From: Archaeoglobaceae archaeon
GTDB taxonomy: Archaea > Halobacteriota > Archaeoglobi > Archaeoglobales > Archaeoglobaceae
Reading direction: 5' to 3'
DNA length: 64,000 bases
Assembly (NCBI GenBank): GCA_038734275.1
Contig: JAVYOO010000001.1
Coordinates: 310,001 to 374,000 of the forward strand
Shown: positions 17,856-27,222 of the stretch, piece after piece
How positions within the stretch are numbered: position 1 is the stretch's first letter
How the letters are laid out: each line of letters opens with the position of its first letter
Position numbers and translations under genes: made by a program
Notes under the pieces: generated by a model
What the model saw: only the letters and a program-made list of their open reading frames with translations
Databases searched by the model: none
Told to the model about the DNA's origin: nothing

Positions 17856-19710
17856 TCTCTCTCCTTATTGCTCCCTTTGAGCAAATCTGCGAGCACACTC
17901 CACAGCCCACGCACAAGTCCGGATCGATATTCACTTTGCCATCGAAAGTCAATGCTGGGCAAGTAAATGTCTTTATGCACTCCATGCAGAGATCGCATTT
18001 GTCTGTTACCTTTAAAGGAACTATTTTCGATTTCTTTCTCTTTTCCCTTGCCCATATTATTGCACAGGCTTGTCTTGCAACGATAACAGAAACCCCATTG
18101 TGGGCTATGGCCCTCTTAAGTGTATCGATCATTCTCTTAACGTTGTATGGATTTACAACTTCAACAAACTCTACTCCACAGCCCTTCACGATTTCTTCGA
18201 TCTTCACCCTGCTCCCAATTTCACCGCAAGCCCTTACTCCCGTGCCCGGATGTGGCTGATGTCCAGTCATTGCAGTTGTGGAGTTGTCAAGGATCACGAG
18301 CACAAACTTTGCTCTGTTGTAGACCGCATTAATCAGGGCTGGTATCCCAGCATGCAAAAACGTGGAATCTCCAATGGTGGCGATGATCTTATCACTCAGC
18401 ACATGTGCAAGTCCATTCGACACACCAACGCTTGCTCCCATACAGATCGTTATGTCGACACCTTCGAGAGGTTTGTTAATGCCTAAAGTATAACAGCCAA
18501 TGTCTGAAGGTAAGCAAGCGTTTCCAAGTTCGTTCACGACTTTTCTGATTGCATAAAATGCTGCAGTATGCGGACAGCCTGGACAAAGCACTGGAGGTCT
18601 TGGAGGAGCTAACTTTGAGATTTCTTCAGCTATTTTCAGCTCTTCTGGGTAATTTCTATTTGGCTTAATACCAAGTGCTTTTGCAATCCCAATCTCTACT
18701 CTTGAAGCGTTGTATTCGTAATCCATTGGCATGTAGCCGTTGAGTTTTCCAAAAACCTTAATGCCCATCGCTTTCAAATGGATCTCAGCGAATGGATCGA
18801 CTTCTTCAACAGTAATAACTGCATCGAGATCAGAAACGAACTCCTCTACAAGTTTTTCAGGGATGGGATGAGTTGAAGAGAGCTTGAGAATCGGTAATTC
18901 CACTTTTAGACTTTTCATTGCATCCTTCGCATATGCATAGCCCAATCCACAGGCAACAACGCCAATTTTTCCATTTCCATCTTCAATCCAGTTCATTTCC
19001 CAGCGGTTAAAGAATCTCTCGATATCTGAAAGCTTTTTGTTCAACACTGGCTTAAGCTTTCTTGCAATTGCTGGCAGAACAACATCAGTCTCAGGACGTC
19101 TGGTCCACTTTACTTTATCAAGCTTTTTATATGGAATCCTTCCGAGTTTAACAGCTCCACTCTGGTGGCTCAGCCTTGTGTAGCTTCTAAAAATTATGGG
19201 CAAACCAAATTTTTCGGAAAGTTCGAAACCTTGCTTAGTTATTTCTTTTGCTTCCTGAACACTCGAAGCTTCAAGAACAGGCAATTTAGCAATTTTTCCA
19301 TACCACCTGTTATCCTGTTCATTCTGACTGCTATGCATACTTGGATCGTCTGCAGAAACGAGTAAAAATCCTCCTCTCGTTCCAACGTACGCAAAGCTCA
19401 GCAAAGCATCTGCAGCAACGTTAACGCCCACATGCTTCATACAAGCCATTCCTCTTTTTCCAGCAAGCGAAGCACCGATTGCCACCTCTAAAGCAACTTT
19501 TTCGTTTGTGGAGTATTCAACGTAGAATTCCATCCTGTCCTTTAGCATTCTGCAAGCCTCACTTAATGTATCGAGAATTTCTGAAGAAGGTGTTCCGGGA
19601 TAAGCAGCGCAGACATCTATGCCAGCTTCGATTGCTCCTCGAGCGATGGCTTCGTTACCAAGCAGAAGAACTTTTTCTCCCTCACTGTCCTTGATGACAT
19701 CTTTGAGCAT
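17848..19710 (-). CDS. iorA: Indolepyruvate:ferredoxin oxidoreductase alpha subunit
   Basis: 620 residues from the ATG at 19710. Domains: an N-terminal pyruvate-ferredoxin-oxidoreductase-like domain (ARGAIEAGIDVCAAYPGTP) and a TPP-binding domain with LCPGCPHTAAF and GDSTFLHAGIPALINAVYN. A C-terminal two-cluster ferredoxin part follows (CDLCMECIKTFTC and CVGCGVCSQICSKG). The enzyme decarboxylates arylpyruvates from aromatic amino acids and reduces ferredoxin. Its usual partner IorB is not in this window. Confidence 0.95.
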   Translation of the reverse strand: MLKDVIKDSEGEKVLLLGNEAIARGAIEAGIDVCAAYPGTPSSEILDTLSEACRMLKDRMEFYVEYSTNEKVALEVAIGASLAGKRGMACMKHVGVNVAADALLSFAYVGTRGGFLLVSADDPSMHSSQNEQDNRWYGKIAKLPVLEASSVQEAKEITKQGFELSEKFGLPIIFRSYTRLSHQSGAVKLGRIPYKKLDKVKWTRRPETDVVLPAIARKLKPVLNKKLSDIERFFNRWEMNWIEDGNGKIGVVACGLGYAYAKDAMKSLKVELPILKLSSTHPIPEKLVEEFVSDLDAVITVEEVDPFAEIHLKAMGIKVFGKLNGYMPMDYEYNASRVEIGIAKALGIKPNRNYPEELKIAEEISKLAPPRPPVLCPGCPHTAAFYAIRKVVNELGNACLPSDIGCYTLGINKPLEGVDITICMGASVGVSNGLAHVLSDKIIATIGDSTFLHAGIPALINAVYNRAKFVLVILDNSTTAMTGHQPHPGTGVRACGEIGSRVKIEEIVKGCGVEFVEVVNPYNVKRMIDTLKRAIAHNGVSVIVARQACAIIWAREKRKKSKIVPLKVTDKCDLCMECIKTFTCPALTFDGKVNIDPDLCVGCGVCSQICSKGAIRRENA

Positions 19711-19826
19711 GAAGGGCGTAAGAGAATGGTGGTTAAAATTTTTGCTATGTGAGTTGAGCAAAAACCATAAATGAGGGAGAACACAAATCATTGTCAATTT
19801 AAGGCGAAAAGTTGCCAACTCCACAC

Positions 19827-20231
19827 ATGGGAAGAAAGCCAAGCGGTAGAGTTAACTTCTTGCTCCGTGTGGATAAAGATCTTCTCTCAGAGTTGCAAGA
19901 GATTACTAAAGTTCAAAGCGTTTCCATTTCAGATTTAATCGAGCGGAAAATACTCGAATTGATAAAAGAGTTTGATTCTAAGAAAGGCGAATCTCATATG
20001 CGAAAAAATTTCTCATATGAGATATCCAGCAAAAATAAAGCTCCAAAGCCCTCAAACCGAAAATCGAACAATCCAGAAAAGCAGGAATTTAACAGTGGCC
20101 TTTTAGGCGTCTCCAATCCTGGAAAAACATGGGCTCGCCCGGATTCGAACCGGGGAACTTCGCCGTGTCAAGGCGACGTCATAACCGCTAGACCACGAGC
20201 CCTAAAAAAAGGGGGGTATTCTGACTTATGA
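19827..20231 (+). CDS. RHH-domain ORF running antisense through tRNA-Val (integrase-N-like remnant?)
   Basis: 134 residues from the ATG at 19827 (a TTG 15 bp earlier is possible). Residues 1-45 (MGRKPSGRVNFLLRVDKDL, then SVSISDLIERKILELIKE) look like a ribbon-helix-helix DNA-binding domain. The tail (WARPDSNRGTSPCQGDV and on) is simply the antisense of the tRNA-Val gene at 20130-20202. SSV-type archaeal integrase genes have this layout, because attP lies inside the gene and matches the tRNA 3' half. No catalytic part is present, so this may be the stranded N-terminal fragment. Confidence 0.45.
   Translation: MGRKPSGRVNFLLRVDKDLLSELQEITKVQSVSISDLIERKILELIKEFDSKKGESHMRKNFSYEISSKNKAPKPSNRKSNNPEKQEFNSGLLGVSNPGKTWARPDSNRGTSPCQGDVITARPRALKKGGYSDL
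20130..20202 (-). tRNA. tRNA-Val (anticodon GAC)
   Basis: 73-nt cloverleaf on the minus strand: acceptor GGGCTCG/CGAGCCC, D-arm GTCT...GGTTATGAC region, anticodon stem TCGCC/GGCGA with loop TTGACAC, T-arm CCCGG TTCGAAT CCGGG and discriminator A. Anticodon GAC reads GUC/GUU valine codons. The ORF 19827-20231 overlaps it on the other strand. Confidence 0.94.
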
Positions 20232-22076
20232 ATTTTGCGGTTCGAGTTCTTTCATTTTCTTCGATATCGCTTCTCTAAGCTTCTCTGCAACAACCTTTCC
20301 GTCCACTTTGCCTCTGAATTCGCCCATAACTATACCCATTAATGGCTTGAAAGCATTTTCACCTTTTTCAGCAATCAGGTCTTTCTTTTCTTCAATAAGC
20401 TTTTGAATAAAGCTATCAATGTCGCTCTTCGATCCGAGCGCCACTTTCAATTCATTCCTACTTGCAGATGGTTTCTCGAGTATTGCCCTCAAAGCATTCT
20501 CAGCACCTTCCTTGGCAATTTCTCCATCTCGGATCATCTCCAAAACCATTCTGAAGTGCTTTTCCTCGAGCAAATCAACCTTGCAGTTCTCTCTTCTGAG
20601 CTCAGTCGGAATTACATGCAAAACCCTTGCAACAATCGTTGGTGGAAGCGAATTACAGAATTCTTCGAAAACTCGGTAGTATTTTGAATCTGCAATCTCA
20701 AATGCGAGATCCGCTGGTAGTAGCTTTGCATATCTCTTAGCCCTATCTTCGATCAATTCGGGAATTTCAACATCGAGATAAGCTAAAGAGGTAACTGGAG
20801 GGACATCTGTTTCAGGATACATTCTTGCAGCCCCCGGGAGTGGGCGGAGATAAGAAGTTGTCGCATCCTCGTTAGCCTTCCTAGTCTCTTCTGGAACACC
20901 AACAAAGCAATATTTAGCTCTCTCGATTATCCTCAGCAAAGCTCTCTCAACCCTATCTGGATCTCCAGCTGCGATAACGACTGCGTCCCCTTCAACAGCA
21001 CCAACAACGCTCCTCAGCATTGAAACTTCTTCAGCACTGATACTGTAAGCCGGAAGTTCATCTGTGTGGAATATTCCACCCAAACCGAAAGCTCTCGCTA
21101 TGTCCGCAAACTCACTTCCAAGCCTTCTTCCGGGCTGTAGCTCTTTTCCAACAATTCCAGCAAAGTTTTTAAGCAGTATAGCCTTTACTGTTTTTCCTTT
21201 TAAGATCTTAGACTTAGTATTTCTGAAAACGTCTGTTACATCGAAAACTCTCTCAACTACGTGAGCATTTCTCTTTTGCAACTCTTCCCTTATTTGCAAC
21301 AGATTTAACTGCCTTATAACCTCGTATTCGACAACCTTGTCTATTAGATCGAGCTCCTGAACGCCCTTTATCTCAACTCTCGCACCGTCTCGTATGCTAA
21401 TGTTCACGTCCTGTCTTATCGTCCCTATACCCCTTTTGACTTTTCCTGTTGATCTTAAAATCATTCCAAGCTTTTTTGCAGTTTTTTTTGCCATTTCAGG
21501 AGTTTTAATGTCCGCTTTTGTTCCTATCTCGATTAGAGGAATTCCAAGTCTATCTAAAGAGTAAACTGTAAAACCTTCACCTTCTTCAACTTTCCTGCAT
21601 GCTTCTTCTTCAAGGCAAAGCGTCGCTATCCTAATTTTTTCATCATCAACTTCCAACTCTCCATCCACTGCAACAAGTGCAGTTCTCTGAAATCCGGTTG
21701 TATTACTTCCATCGATCACGATCTTCCTCATCACATGTATTTCGTCAAGAACTGTCATTTTGAGCATTTTAGCAACCTGAATCGCAATTTTTAGGGCTTC
21801 TCTATTCATTTCAGTCGGTGGCTCCTCATCAGCCTCGACAAGACATGTAGACTCATAATATTTGTAAAGAAACTTTTTTTTCCTTTCAACTTCCTCTCTC
21901 GCCGCCCTGTCCTCTTCACCCATTTCGCTCCTTTTAAGTCTTAGATACCTCCTAATTTCGAGCTTCGCATCCTCTGAGGACTCTGTTGGGCATCTGCAGA
22001 ATAGCTTCTCTTTTGTGTCGAGTTGTTGATGAATCTCTATACCAACCTTCAGGCCGTGCCAATTTTCTTCAGACAT
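20226..22076 (-). CDS. gatE: Glutamyl-tRNA(Gln) amidotransferase subunit E
   Basis: 616 residues, normal for archaeal GatE. The N-terminus has GLKVGIEIHQQLDT and the GatB-like cradle with RKIVIDGSNTTGFQRT and GTIRQDVNISI. An AspRS-like insertion is followed by the C-terminal YqeY-like domain (LMGIVMGEFRGKVDG). With GatD it amidates Glu-tRNA(Gln) in archaea. The start overlaps the ThiF-like gene by 28 bp. gatD is not seen here. Confidence 0.96.
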   Translation of the reverse strand: MSEENWHGLKVGIEIHQQLDTKEKLFCRCPTESSEDAKLEIRRYLRLKRSEMGEEDRAAREEVERKKKFLYKYYESTCLVEADEEPPTEMNREALKIAIQVAKMLKMTVLDEIHVMRKIVIDGSNTTGFQRTALVAVDGELEVDDEKIRIATLCLEEEACRKVEEGEGFTVYSLDRLGIPLIEIGTKADIKTPEMAKKTAKKLGMILRSTGKVKRGIGTIRQDVNISIRDGARVEIKGVQELDLIDKVVEYEVIRQLNLLQIREELQKRNAHVVERVFDVTDVFRNTKSKILKGKTVKAILLKNFAGIVGKELQPGRRLGSEFADIARAFGLGGIFHTDELPAYSISAEEVSMLRSVVGAVEGDAVVIAAGDPDRVERALLRIIERAKYCFVGVPEETRKANEDATTSYLRPLPGAARMYPETDVPPVTSLAYLDVEIPELIEDRAKRYAKLLPADLAFEIADSKYYRVFEEFCNSLPPTIVARVLHVIPTELRRENCKVDLLEEKHFRMVLEMIRDGEIAKEGAENALRAILEKPSASRNELKVALGSKSDIDSFIQKLIEEKKDLIAEKGENAFKPLMGIVMGEFRGKVDGKVVAEKLREAISKKMKELEPQNS

Positions 22077-22648
22077 ACTCTTCTAATCCCCTCCTTCATG
22101 TCAACCAGTATGGCATCTGGAGCTAAGATCGGCTTATAACCGCAAAGCGTCTTCATGACCTCCATTGCCTGCAGCCCACATGTAATTGCGTAGCTTATAG
22201 GATTTCTTTCAATTACTGGGTATTCTACTTCCCAGAATTTAACACCGTCTGGAAGAAATGTGGTAACCACATCAGGCACAAAAGGAACGCCTATCTCTTC
22301 AGCAACTTTAGCAACCACTGGAATATGCTTGTGGGCTATTATCATGTCTACTCCTCTCAGTATTTTTCTTAATTCGCCTCTGTCTTCAGGATAGAGATAT
22401 GATATGACGCAACTCTCATCGGATTTTGGATTCACAACATCGTATTGATTTGCCTCGCCTGGGTTGATCGTACAATCAATGAGTGAATCGAGCGGAGTGA
22501 TAAAGTCGGAAACGTATCTAATACATCCAATTCCAGAACGCCATAAAAGTTCAAGCATCATCCTGCTTCCAACAACAGCGATGCTATACTTGCTAAGGTA
22601 GTCAATCTTCTGCTCATCCATTATTGATTTCCAGAATACGTATTTCAT
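22049..22648 (-). CDS. ThiF/MoeB (E1)-superfamily-like protein lacking the ATP-binding glycines
   Basis: 199 residues. The N-terminal Rossmann-like stretch (SIAVVGSRMMLELLWRSGIG) and the C-terminal YAITCGLQAMEVMKTLCGYKP resemble ThiF/MoeB-type E1 enzymes. However, the usual GxGGLG loop reads GSRMML and no CxxC zinc pairs are visible. It is best called a degenerate E1-like protein with an unknown partner. It overlaps gatE and fbp by a few bases, so it is in their operon. Confidence 0.45.
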   Translation of the reverse strand: MKYVFWKSIMDEQKIDYLSKYSIAVVGSRMMLELLWRSGIGCIRYVSDFITPLDSLIDCTINPGEANQYDVVNPKSDESCVISYLYPEDRGELRKILRGVDMIIAHKHIPVVAKVAEEIGVPFVPDVVTTFLPDGVKFWEVEYPVIERNPISYAITCGLQAMEVMKTLCGYKPILAPDAILVDMKEGIRRVCLKKIGTA

Positions 22649-23751
22649 AACTCTTCAAATCTCCCTTTCAGATTTTCAAGCACTTTAGGTAGTGTTGTGT
22701 ATTCCATGTCTTCTGCGGAAAGTCTGTGCGGTTCGAACGGACCATGTCTTCGCATGTATTCTGCAATCTCATTTGCTTTTTGTCTTGCGTAGTCAAAGGC
22801 CGGATCGTCAAACATGTCCACCGGGCCTATGAGTTTACCATTGCAGAGCTGGAATCCTGCACATATGCATCTCGGGGGCCCATCAAAACGGGTGCATTTG
22901 GAATATCTAAAGGGAACTGGCATTATTGGACCATTGTGACTCCCCCGCATCCAGCCACTAACCAAGTGTGGGAAAGCAAAGGCTTCGAGAACTTCCCCCA
23001 CAGCAGGCAAACCACTTTGAGCTCTCACAATCGCTACAGGATCATCTTTACCAACATACTCCCCTGCTACCTGATATAGTTTTTCGGTGCTTACGACCGC
23101 TACGGGTTCGTCTGTCGGCAATTTTCCAGGCTTCGGATAAACTCTTTTTATAACAAATCTGCTCTTTCCTCCAATAAGTGCGAGTATGCTGTAAATTTCT
23201 TCTGGACTTCTCATGAAAACCCTTCTGTGCTCCAGGATATCCCAGATCTCGAATACAAAGCCAGAGTGCATTGAGGGGTCTATCACGAGGCCGGCAGTAT
23301 TAAATGGGTCTGCAAAGATTCTGAATATTGGCAAATTAAACGCACCTGGTTCTGTTTTATCCATCATGAACACAAGTAATGGTTCTGCCTTTCTTTCTGT
23401 GAATTCCATCTCGGCAATACCCGGGCCAAGACCTCTAATGTTTCCAGAAAAAGCATCTTTGAGCAAATCCTGTCCTGCACCATACAATTTCATCTCCTTG
23501 GCTTTTTCTGCGCACTTACTAAAAACATTCCAAGCGAGTTCGTGAATCTTGGCGTTATCAACGCCTTTTTTGTGTGTCATCAGCAATTCGAGATCGTCAC
23601 CAGCGTTAAACACCCGATAGTCCACTATCTCGCCACTCTCCACCGCGTTTCTCAAAAGATCTTCAGCCAACTTTTTTATTTCTTCAGGAACAACGGCATG
23701 CCCCACAACGCTTCCAACATCTGCCTTTATTAACGAGACCGTAATCTTCAT
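22645..23751 (-). CDS. fbp: Bifunctional fructose-1,6-bisphosphate aldolase/phosphatase
   Basis: 368 residues. Diagnostic blocks include MKITVSLIKADVGSVVGH at the N-terminus, metal-binding VFNAGDDLELLMTH, and FADPFNTAGLVIDPSMHSGF. The catalytic lysine region is PVPFRYSKCTRFDGPPR. This archaeal enzyme makes fructose-1,6-bisphosphate from triose phosphates and then dephosphorylates it, pulling gluconeogenesis forward. It is divergent from the KaiC-like gene, with only about 45 bp between them. GAPDH and ApgM of the same pathway lie elsewhere in the window. Confidence 0.97.
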   Translation of the reverse strand: MKITVSLIKADVGSVVGHAVVPEEIKKLAEDLLRNAVESGEIVDYRVFNAGDDLELLMTHKKGVDNAKIHELAWNVFSKCAEKAKEMKLYGAGQDLLKDAFSGNIRGLGPGIAEMEFTERKAEPLLVFMMDKTEPGAFNLPIFRIFADPFNTAGLVIDPSMHSGFVFEIWDILEHRRVFMRSPEEIYSILALIGGKSRFVIKRVYPKPGKLPTDEPVAVVSTEKLYQVAGEYVGKDDPVAIVRAQSGLPAVGEVLEAFAFPHLVSGWMRGSHNGPIMPVPFRYSKCTRFDGPPRCICAGFQLCNGKLIGPVDMFDDPAFDYARQKANEIAEYMRRHGPFEPHRLSAEDMEYTTLPKVLENLKGRFEEL

Positions 23752-23795
23752 AAGACTGAATTTTGCGTAAATAATTTAAACTTTAAGGTTTTGAA

Positions 23796-24548
23796 ATGGT
23801 TAGTGTGATGATTATGCTTGAAAGAGTGCCTACGGGTATACCCGGTTTTGATGAACTCTGTGAGGGCGGACTTTTAAGGGATAGAAGTTACCTGATTTCT
23901 GGAACGTCAGGATCCGGAAAGACTGTGTTCGCAATGCAGTATCTGGTAAATGGCGCAAAACAATTTAATGAGCCAGGAATATTCGTGGCTACAGAAGAGA
24001 GGCCTCAACACCTTAGAGAGCACTTTATGAGTTTTGGTTGGGATCTTGAAAAACTTGAAGACGAAAACATGCTTGCCATAGTTGATGCCACTTCAACAAA
24101 AATCGGGTTGCCTTCAGAAGAGAGATATATCGATGTTCGGCCGTTTGATACAAGATCCCTTCTGGACCACATAATAACAATCCAAGATGAAATCGGGGCA
24201 AGGAGGGCGGTCTTGGATTCCACGACCTCGATTGGATTTACAATTTCCGATCCAGCCAAGTTTAGAGTTGAATTGCTGAAGATTTCAACCACAATGGAAA
24301 TTTTAGGCTTGACTTCTCTGCTAACCTGTGAAGTGATCGAAGATGGCCCGGACAGAATAAGTAGATTCGGAATCGAGAACTTCGTGGTTGAAGGCACGAT
24401 AGTTCTCTATTACACAAGAGTCGAGAATACAAGAATGCGAAGCCTTGAAATTTTCAAAATGCGCGGCACAAATCATAGTAAGAAAATACATCCGTTTGAG
24501 ATTACGAACAAAGGGATAGTGGTATATTCAAAGGAAGAATTACTTTAA
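23796..24548 (+). CDS. KaiC-like RecA-superfamily ATPase (single domain), copy 1
   Basis: About 245-250 residues. Walker A SGTSGSGKT near residue 37, an acidic pair VATEERPQHLREH, and a Walker B-like strand RRAVLDSTTSIG. The end IVLYYTRVENTRMRSLEIFKMRG and GIVVYSKEE are typical of archaeal KaiC/RadA-related ATPases. The role is probably regulatory or signalling. The start may be any of three ATGs (23796, 23808, 23814). Its 3' end overlaps the convergent VWA gene by 4 bp. Confidence 0.85.
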   Translation: MVSVMIMLERVPTGIPGFDELCEGGLLRDRSYLISGTSGSGKTVFAMQYLVNGAKQFNEPGIFVATEERPQHLREHFMSFGWDLEKLEDENMLAIVDATSTKIGLPSEERYIDVRPFDTRSLLDHIITIQDEIGARRAVLDSTTSIGFTISDPAKFRVELLKISTTMEILGLTSLLTCEVIEDGPDRISRFGIENFVVEGTIVLYYTRVENTRMRSLEIFKMRGTNHSKKIHPFEITNKGIVVYSKEELL

Positions 24549-25771
24549 AACCTTTTCAGGATATATTTTTTGAGATTTAGAGGGTCTGAGAAATGGAAGA
24601 GTCTAGAGTTTCCACATAGTTTGGCCATCAGTGTGCAAAATTCAACAAATCTACCTTCGTTGCTAAACATAACTATTTGAAGCTTGGCACGAACATTCCT
24701 GAGCATCTTAGCTTCTCGCAGTGCACACATCCAGGGGGTGAGTGTTGGATCGAAGCTTGAAGTAGGCTCACCATCGCTAATAAGAAAAACAATGCCGGTT
24801 CCACTCTTTTCGGAAAGAATTTCACGTGCTTTTCTTAAGGCCAGCCCTATATCGGTTCTTCCTTTCGGTTCGAGATTTAAAATGTCTTCTTTCCTAACTC
24901 TTGAAACCCTGTGATTGAAGGCCATTATTACAAGCTCATCGTTGCTCGATTTTCTCTCTATAGCTCTCCTTAATGCGATTCCTGCTTCGATAGCACCTAT
25001 GATCTTTTTACCACGCATAGAGTCGCTTACGTCAATAAGCATTACGTAAACACACTTTTCTGCGTGTTTTGGCTGTCTGACAACGATTTCATCGAGATCG
25101 AGTCTACCCTTTATAGCTGATTTTACGAATGACTCGCAGATATCTATATTATCAAAGGAATGAATTGCAGGGTCAAACTCAACTATGTTTTCGCCGCTAA
25201 AAATCGAAATTCCTTCCTTTTCGGTCAGATGTTCTCCACGATTCTTTTGTTCAAGTTCTTCCAGTGCTATGGAGAGTATTTTGTCTCCGATTATCTTTTC
25301 AGCAATTGCTTTATACTTTACAACTCTTCTATGGAATTTCCCCTCCACGTATTCAATGTACCCAAGTTTCTTGAGATCTTCAACTACTTCATCAAAGAAA
25401 TTCTCTACGAGCTGAGTTGCACTTATATCTTCTCTTTTAAGCTCTCCCCTTTCGAGCATGCTTTTTAGATCTTCCCAAGCCATCTTTTTGGCCATCTGGT
25501 ATTTTTCAAGTTGTTCGGTCCAGTAACCGTCAGAAAAACCTAAATCTCTAACAATTTCCCTGAAAAATGGATTTTGCTCGAATCTCTTCAGTTCATCTCT
25601 TAAATACTTTTTTATAAGCTCTGTCGGGTCAAAATTACCCTTCTCACGATAGTAGGGGTTGAACAGAGAATAAAGAAGATCGTTTACCAAACTTTCTAAT
25701 GGAGAACCTTTTTTGCAGGCTTTGCATTCAGGTTTCTCGATCATATGCTTTGTAAACATAAATACCATCAC
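24545..25771 (-). CDS. VWA-domain protein (partner of the MoxR-type ATPase)
   Basis: About 400 residues. The C-terminal von Willebrand A domain starts near residue 240 with an intact MIDAS motif (LIDVSDSMRGKK). FNHRVSRV and a second acidic site (FLISDGEPTSSF) follow. The N-terminal 200 residues are helical and acidic. Genes of this type pair with MoxR-family AAA+ ATPases and are thought to remodel or mature protein complexes. The start overlaps the upstream MoxR gene by 44 bp; internal ATGs at 25759 and 25744 would reduce this. Confidence 0.85.
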   Translation of the reverse strand: MMVFMFTKHMIEKPECKACKKGSPLESLVNDLLYSLFNPYYREKGNFDPTELIKKYLRDELKRFEQNPFFREIVRDLGFSDGYWTEQLEKYQMAKKMAWEDLKSMLERGELKREDISATQLVENFFDEVVEDLKKLGYIEYVEGKFHRRVVKYKAIAEKIIGDKILSIALEELEQKNRGEHLTEKEGISIFSGENIVEFDPAIHSFDNIDICESFVKSAIKGRLDLDEIVVRQPKHAEKCVYVMLIDVSDSMRGKKIIGAIEAGIALRRAIERKSSNDELVIMAFNHRVSRVRKEDILNLEPKGRTDIGLALRKAREILSEKSGTGIVFLISDGEPTSSFDPTLTPWMCALREAKMLRNVRAKLQIVMFSNEGRFVEFCTLMAKLCGNSRLFHFSDPLNLKKYILKRF

Positions 25772-27149
25772 CGTCTCTTTCTATAAGCCCAGAACATCTT
25801 GCAATCGCTTCAAGAGTTATCTCAACAGCGGATTTAAGCTCTTCTTTCTTTTTACAAAGTGATGACGCGAATCTTTTAAGAACGCTATTTGTCTCGTAAG
25901 CATTTACAACTTTCTGCTCTGCGATCTCCTCAATAATCTCACTGAATGTATTTCTTGGGATCGAAGTGTAAATCGAACTGCAAACGCTGTCAATGGAGTC
26001 GTTCAAAACCCCTTCGATTATTTCATCTTTTGATATTTCTGTCTCATATTCAACTTCAAATCTGCTTTTTAGCGCAAGTTTAACGACTTCAAAGTTTTCA
26101 CCATAATCTGCAAGCATAACCGCTTCATGTCTTTTTCGTATGGCTGAAGCTCTTACATGGTCGAAGAGCTTTATCGTTGCTCTACAGCTGGGTTCAACTT
26201 CAATCCTGTTAGCGTATCTGCATGTCTTGTTCCTCATACAGCGAACAGCATTAGCCAATATCCTTAGATGCCAGTCGGGAATAATTGAGCCGTGTTTTAA
26301 GTTCATATTTCTCAATCCGATTTCAATCTCCTCTTCCAGAGTTTCGGGGGGGCCTATGTCGATTTGCTCCATTCTGTCTAGTAAGGGCTCTTTGATGTCC
26401 GAGACTCCTTTATAATTGGCAGGATTCGTAGATGCAATTACAAGTGTGTCTATCTTCATCGGCACTATGTCCCCTTCAGGGGTAGTGACCTGTTTTTCCT
26501 CAAAAAGTTCATGAAGGAGTGTTTGTAAAGCAGAAGGAATTGATCCAAGTTCATCAAAGTAAGCAATGCCTCTATGTGCCTTTAATACTCTGCCGGGAGT
26601 AAATACTTCTGGATGATCAAGATCATAGCCTTCTTTTATCTTTTGAATGCTAATCCCACCGATTAACTGTCTTGTTGTCATCATCGGGTCTCCTGGAATT
26701 CTAATCCATTTTCTTGGGATAAAGATTAGTTCAACTTTTTCGTTTTCAAGAACCTTTTTCTTACATGAAAAGCATACAGGCTGTGTGGGGTCGTCGTGTA
26801 TTTTACAGCCCTTTATTGCGAGTATTTTCTCCGGCAAAAGTTTTGAAACACTCTTTGAGAATGTTGTCTTTCCGTATCCTTTCTTACCTTTGAATAGAAT
26901 ATTCGAACCACTGAGAAGAGCTGTCTTTACCATCTCTTTCTCAACCGTCTTGCCTACGATTTCACCAAATGGGTCAAGCCCTTTAGATTCATAAAACAGC
27001 AGATTTTCGCGAATGTATTCAGTGATACTCTTGGAGTGATATTTGATAAGCTCTTTACTCCAGATATCAACTTCTTCACCATTGAGGATAAACTTGGGAG
27101 CGTTGCTCGGTTTAATCTTCACGTCTTCGAATATGTATTCAAATTCCAT
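25728..27149 (-). CDS. MoxR/Mg-chelatase-type AAA+ ATPase with a cysteine-rich insert
   Basis: 473 residues. Walker A FKGKKGYGKTT near residue 90, Walker B IAYFDELGSIP, sensor 1 VIASTNPANYKG and LLDRMEQIDIG. Between Walker A and B there is an insert with C-x10-C-x2-C spacing (GCKIHDDPTQPVCFSC) that could bind zinc. The C-terminal about 100 residues are a lid and extra helical domain. It overlaps the VWA gene on the same strand, a classical MoxR-VWA pair. Its substrate is unknown. Confidence 0.85.
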   Translation of the reverse strand: MEFEYIFEDVKIKPSNAPKFILNGEEVDIWSKELIKYHSKSITEYIRENLLFYESKGLDPFGEIVGKTVEKEMVKTALLSGSNILFKGKKGYGKTTFSKSVSKLLPEKILAIKGCKIHDDPTQPVCFSCKKKVLENEKVELIFIPRKWIRIPGDPMMTTRQLIGGISIQKIKEGYDLDHPEVFTPGRVLKAHRGIAYFDELGSIPSALQTLLHELFEEKQVTTPEGDIVPMKIDTLVIASTNPANYKGVSDIKEPLLDRMEQIDIGPPETLEEEIEIGLRNMNLKHGSIIPDWHLRILANAVRCMRNKTCRYANRIEVEPSCRATIKLFDHVRASAIRKRHEAVMLADYGENFEVVKLALKSRFEVEYETEISKDEIIEGVLNDSIDSVCSSIYTSIPRNTFSEIIEEIAEQKVVNAYETNSVLKRFASSLCKKKEELKSAVEITLEAIARCSGLIERDGDGIYVYKAYDRET

Positions 27150-27222
27150 GTAAGAAATTCTCTTTCATGTTATTTTATAATTTTGGTTGTAAAATTTTTG
27201 CAACGAATTTATAAAAAATAAA

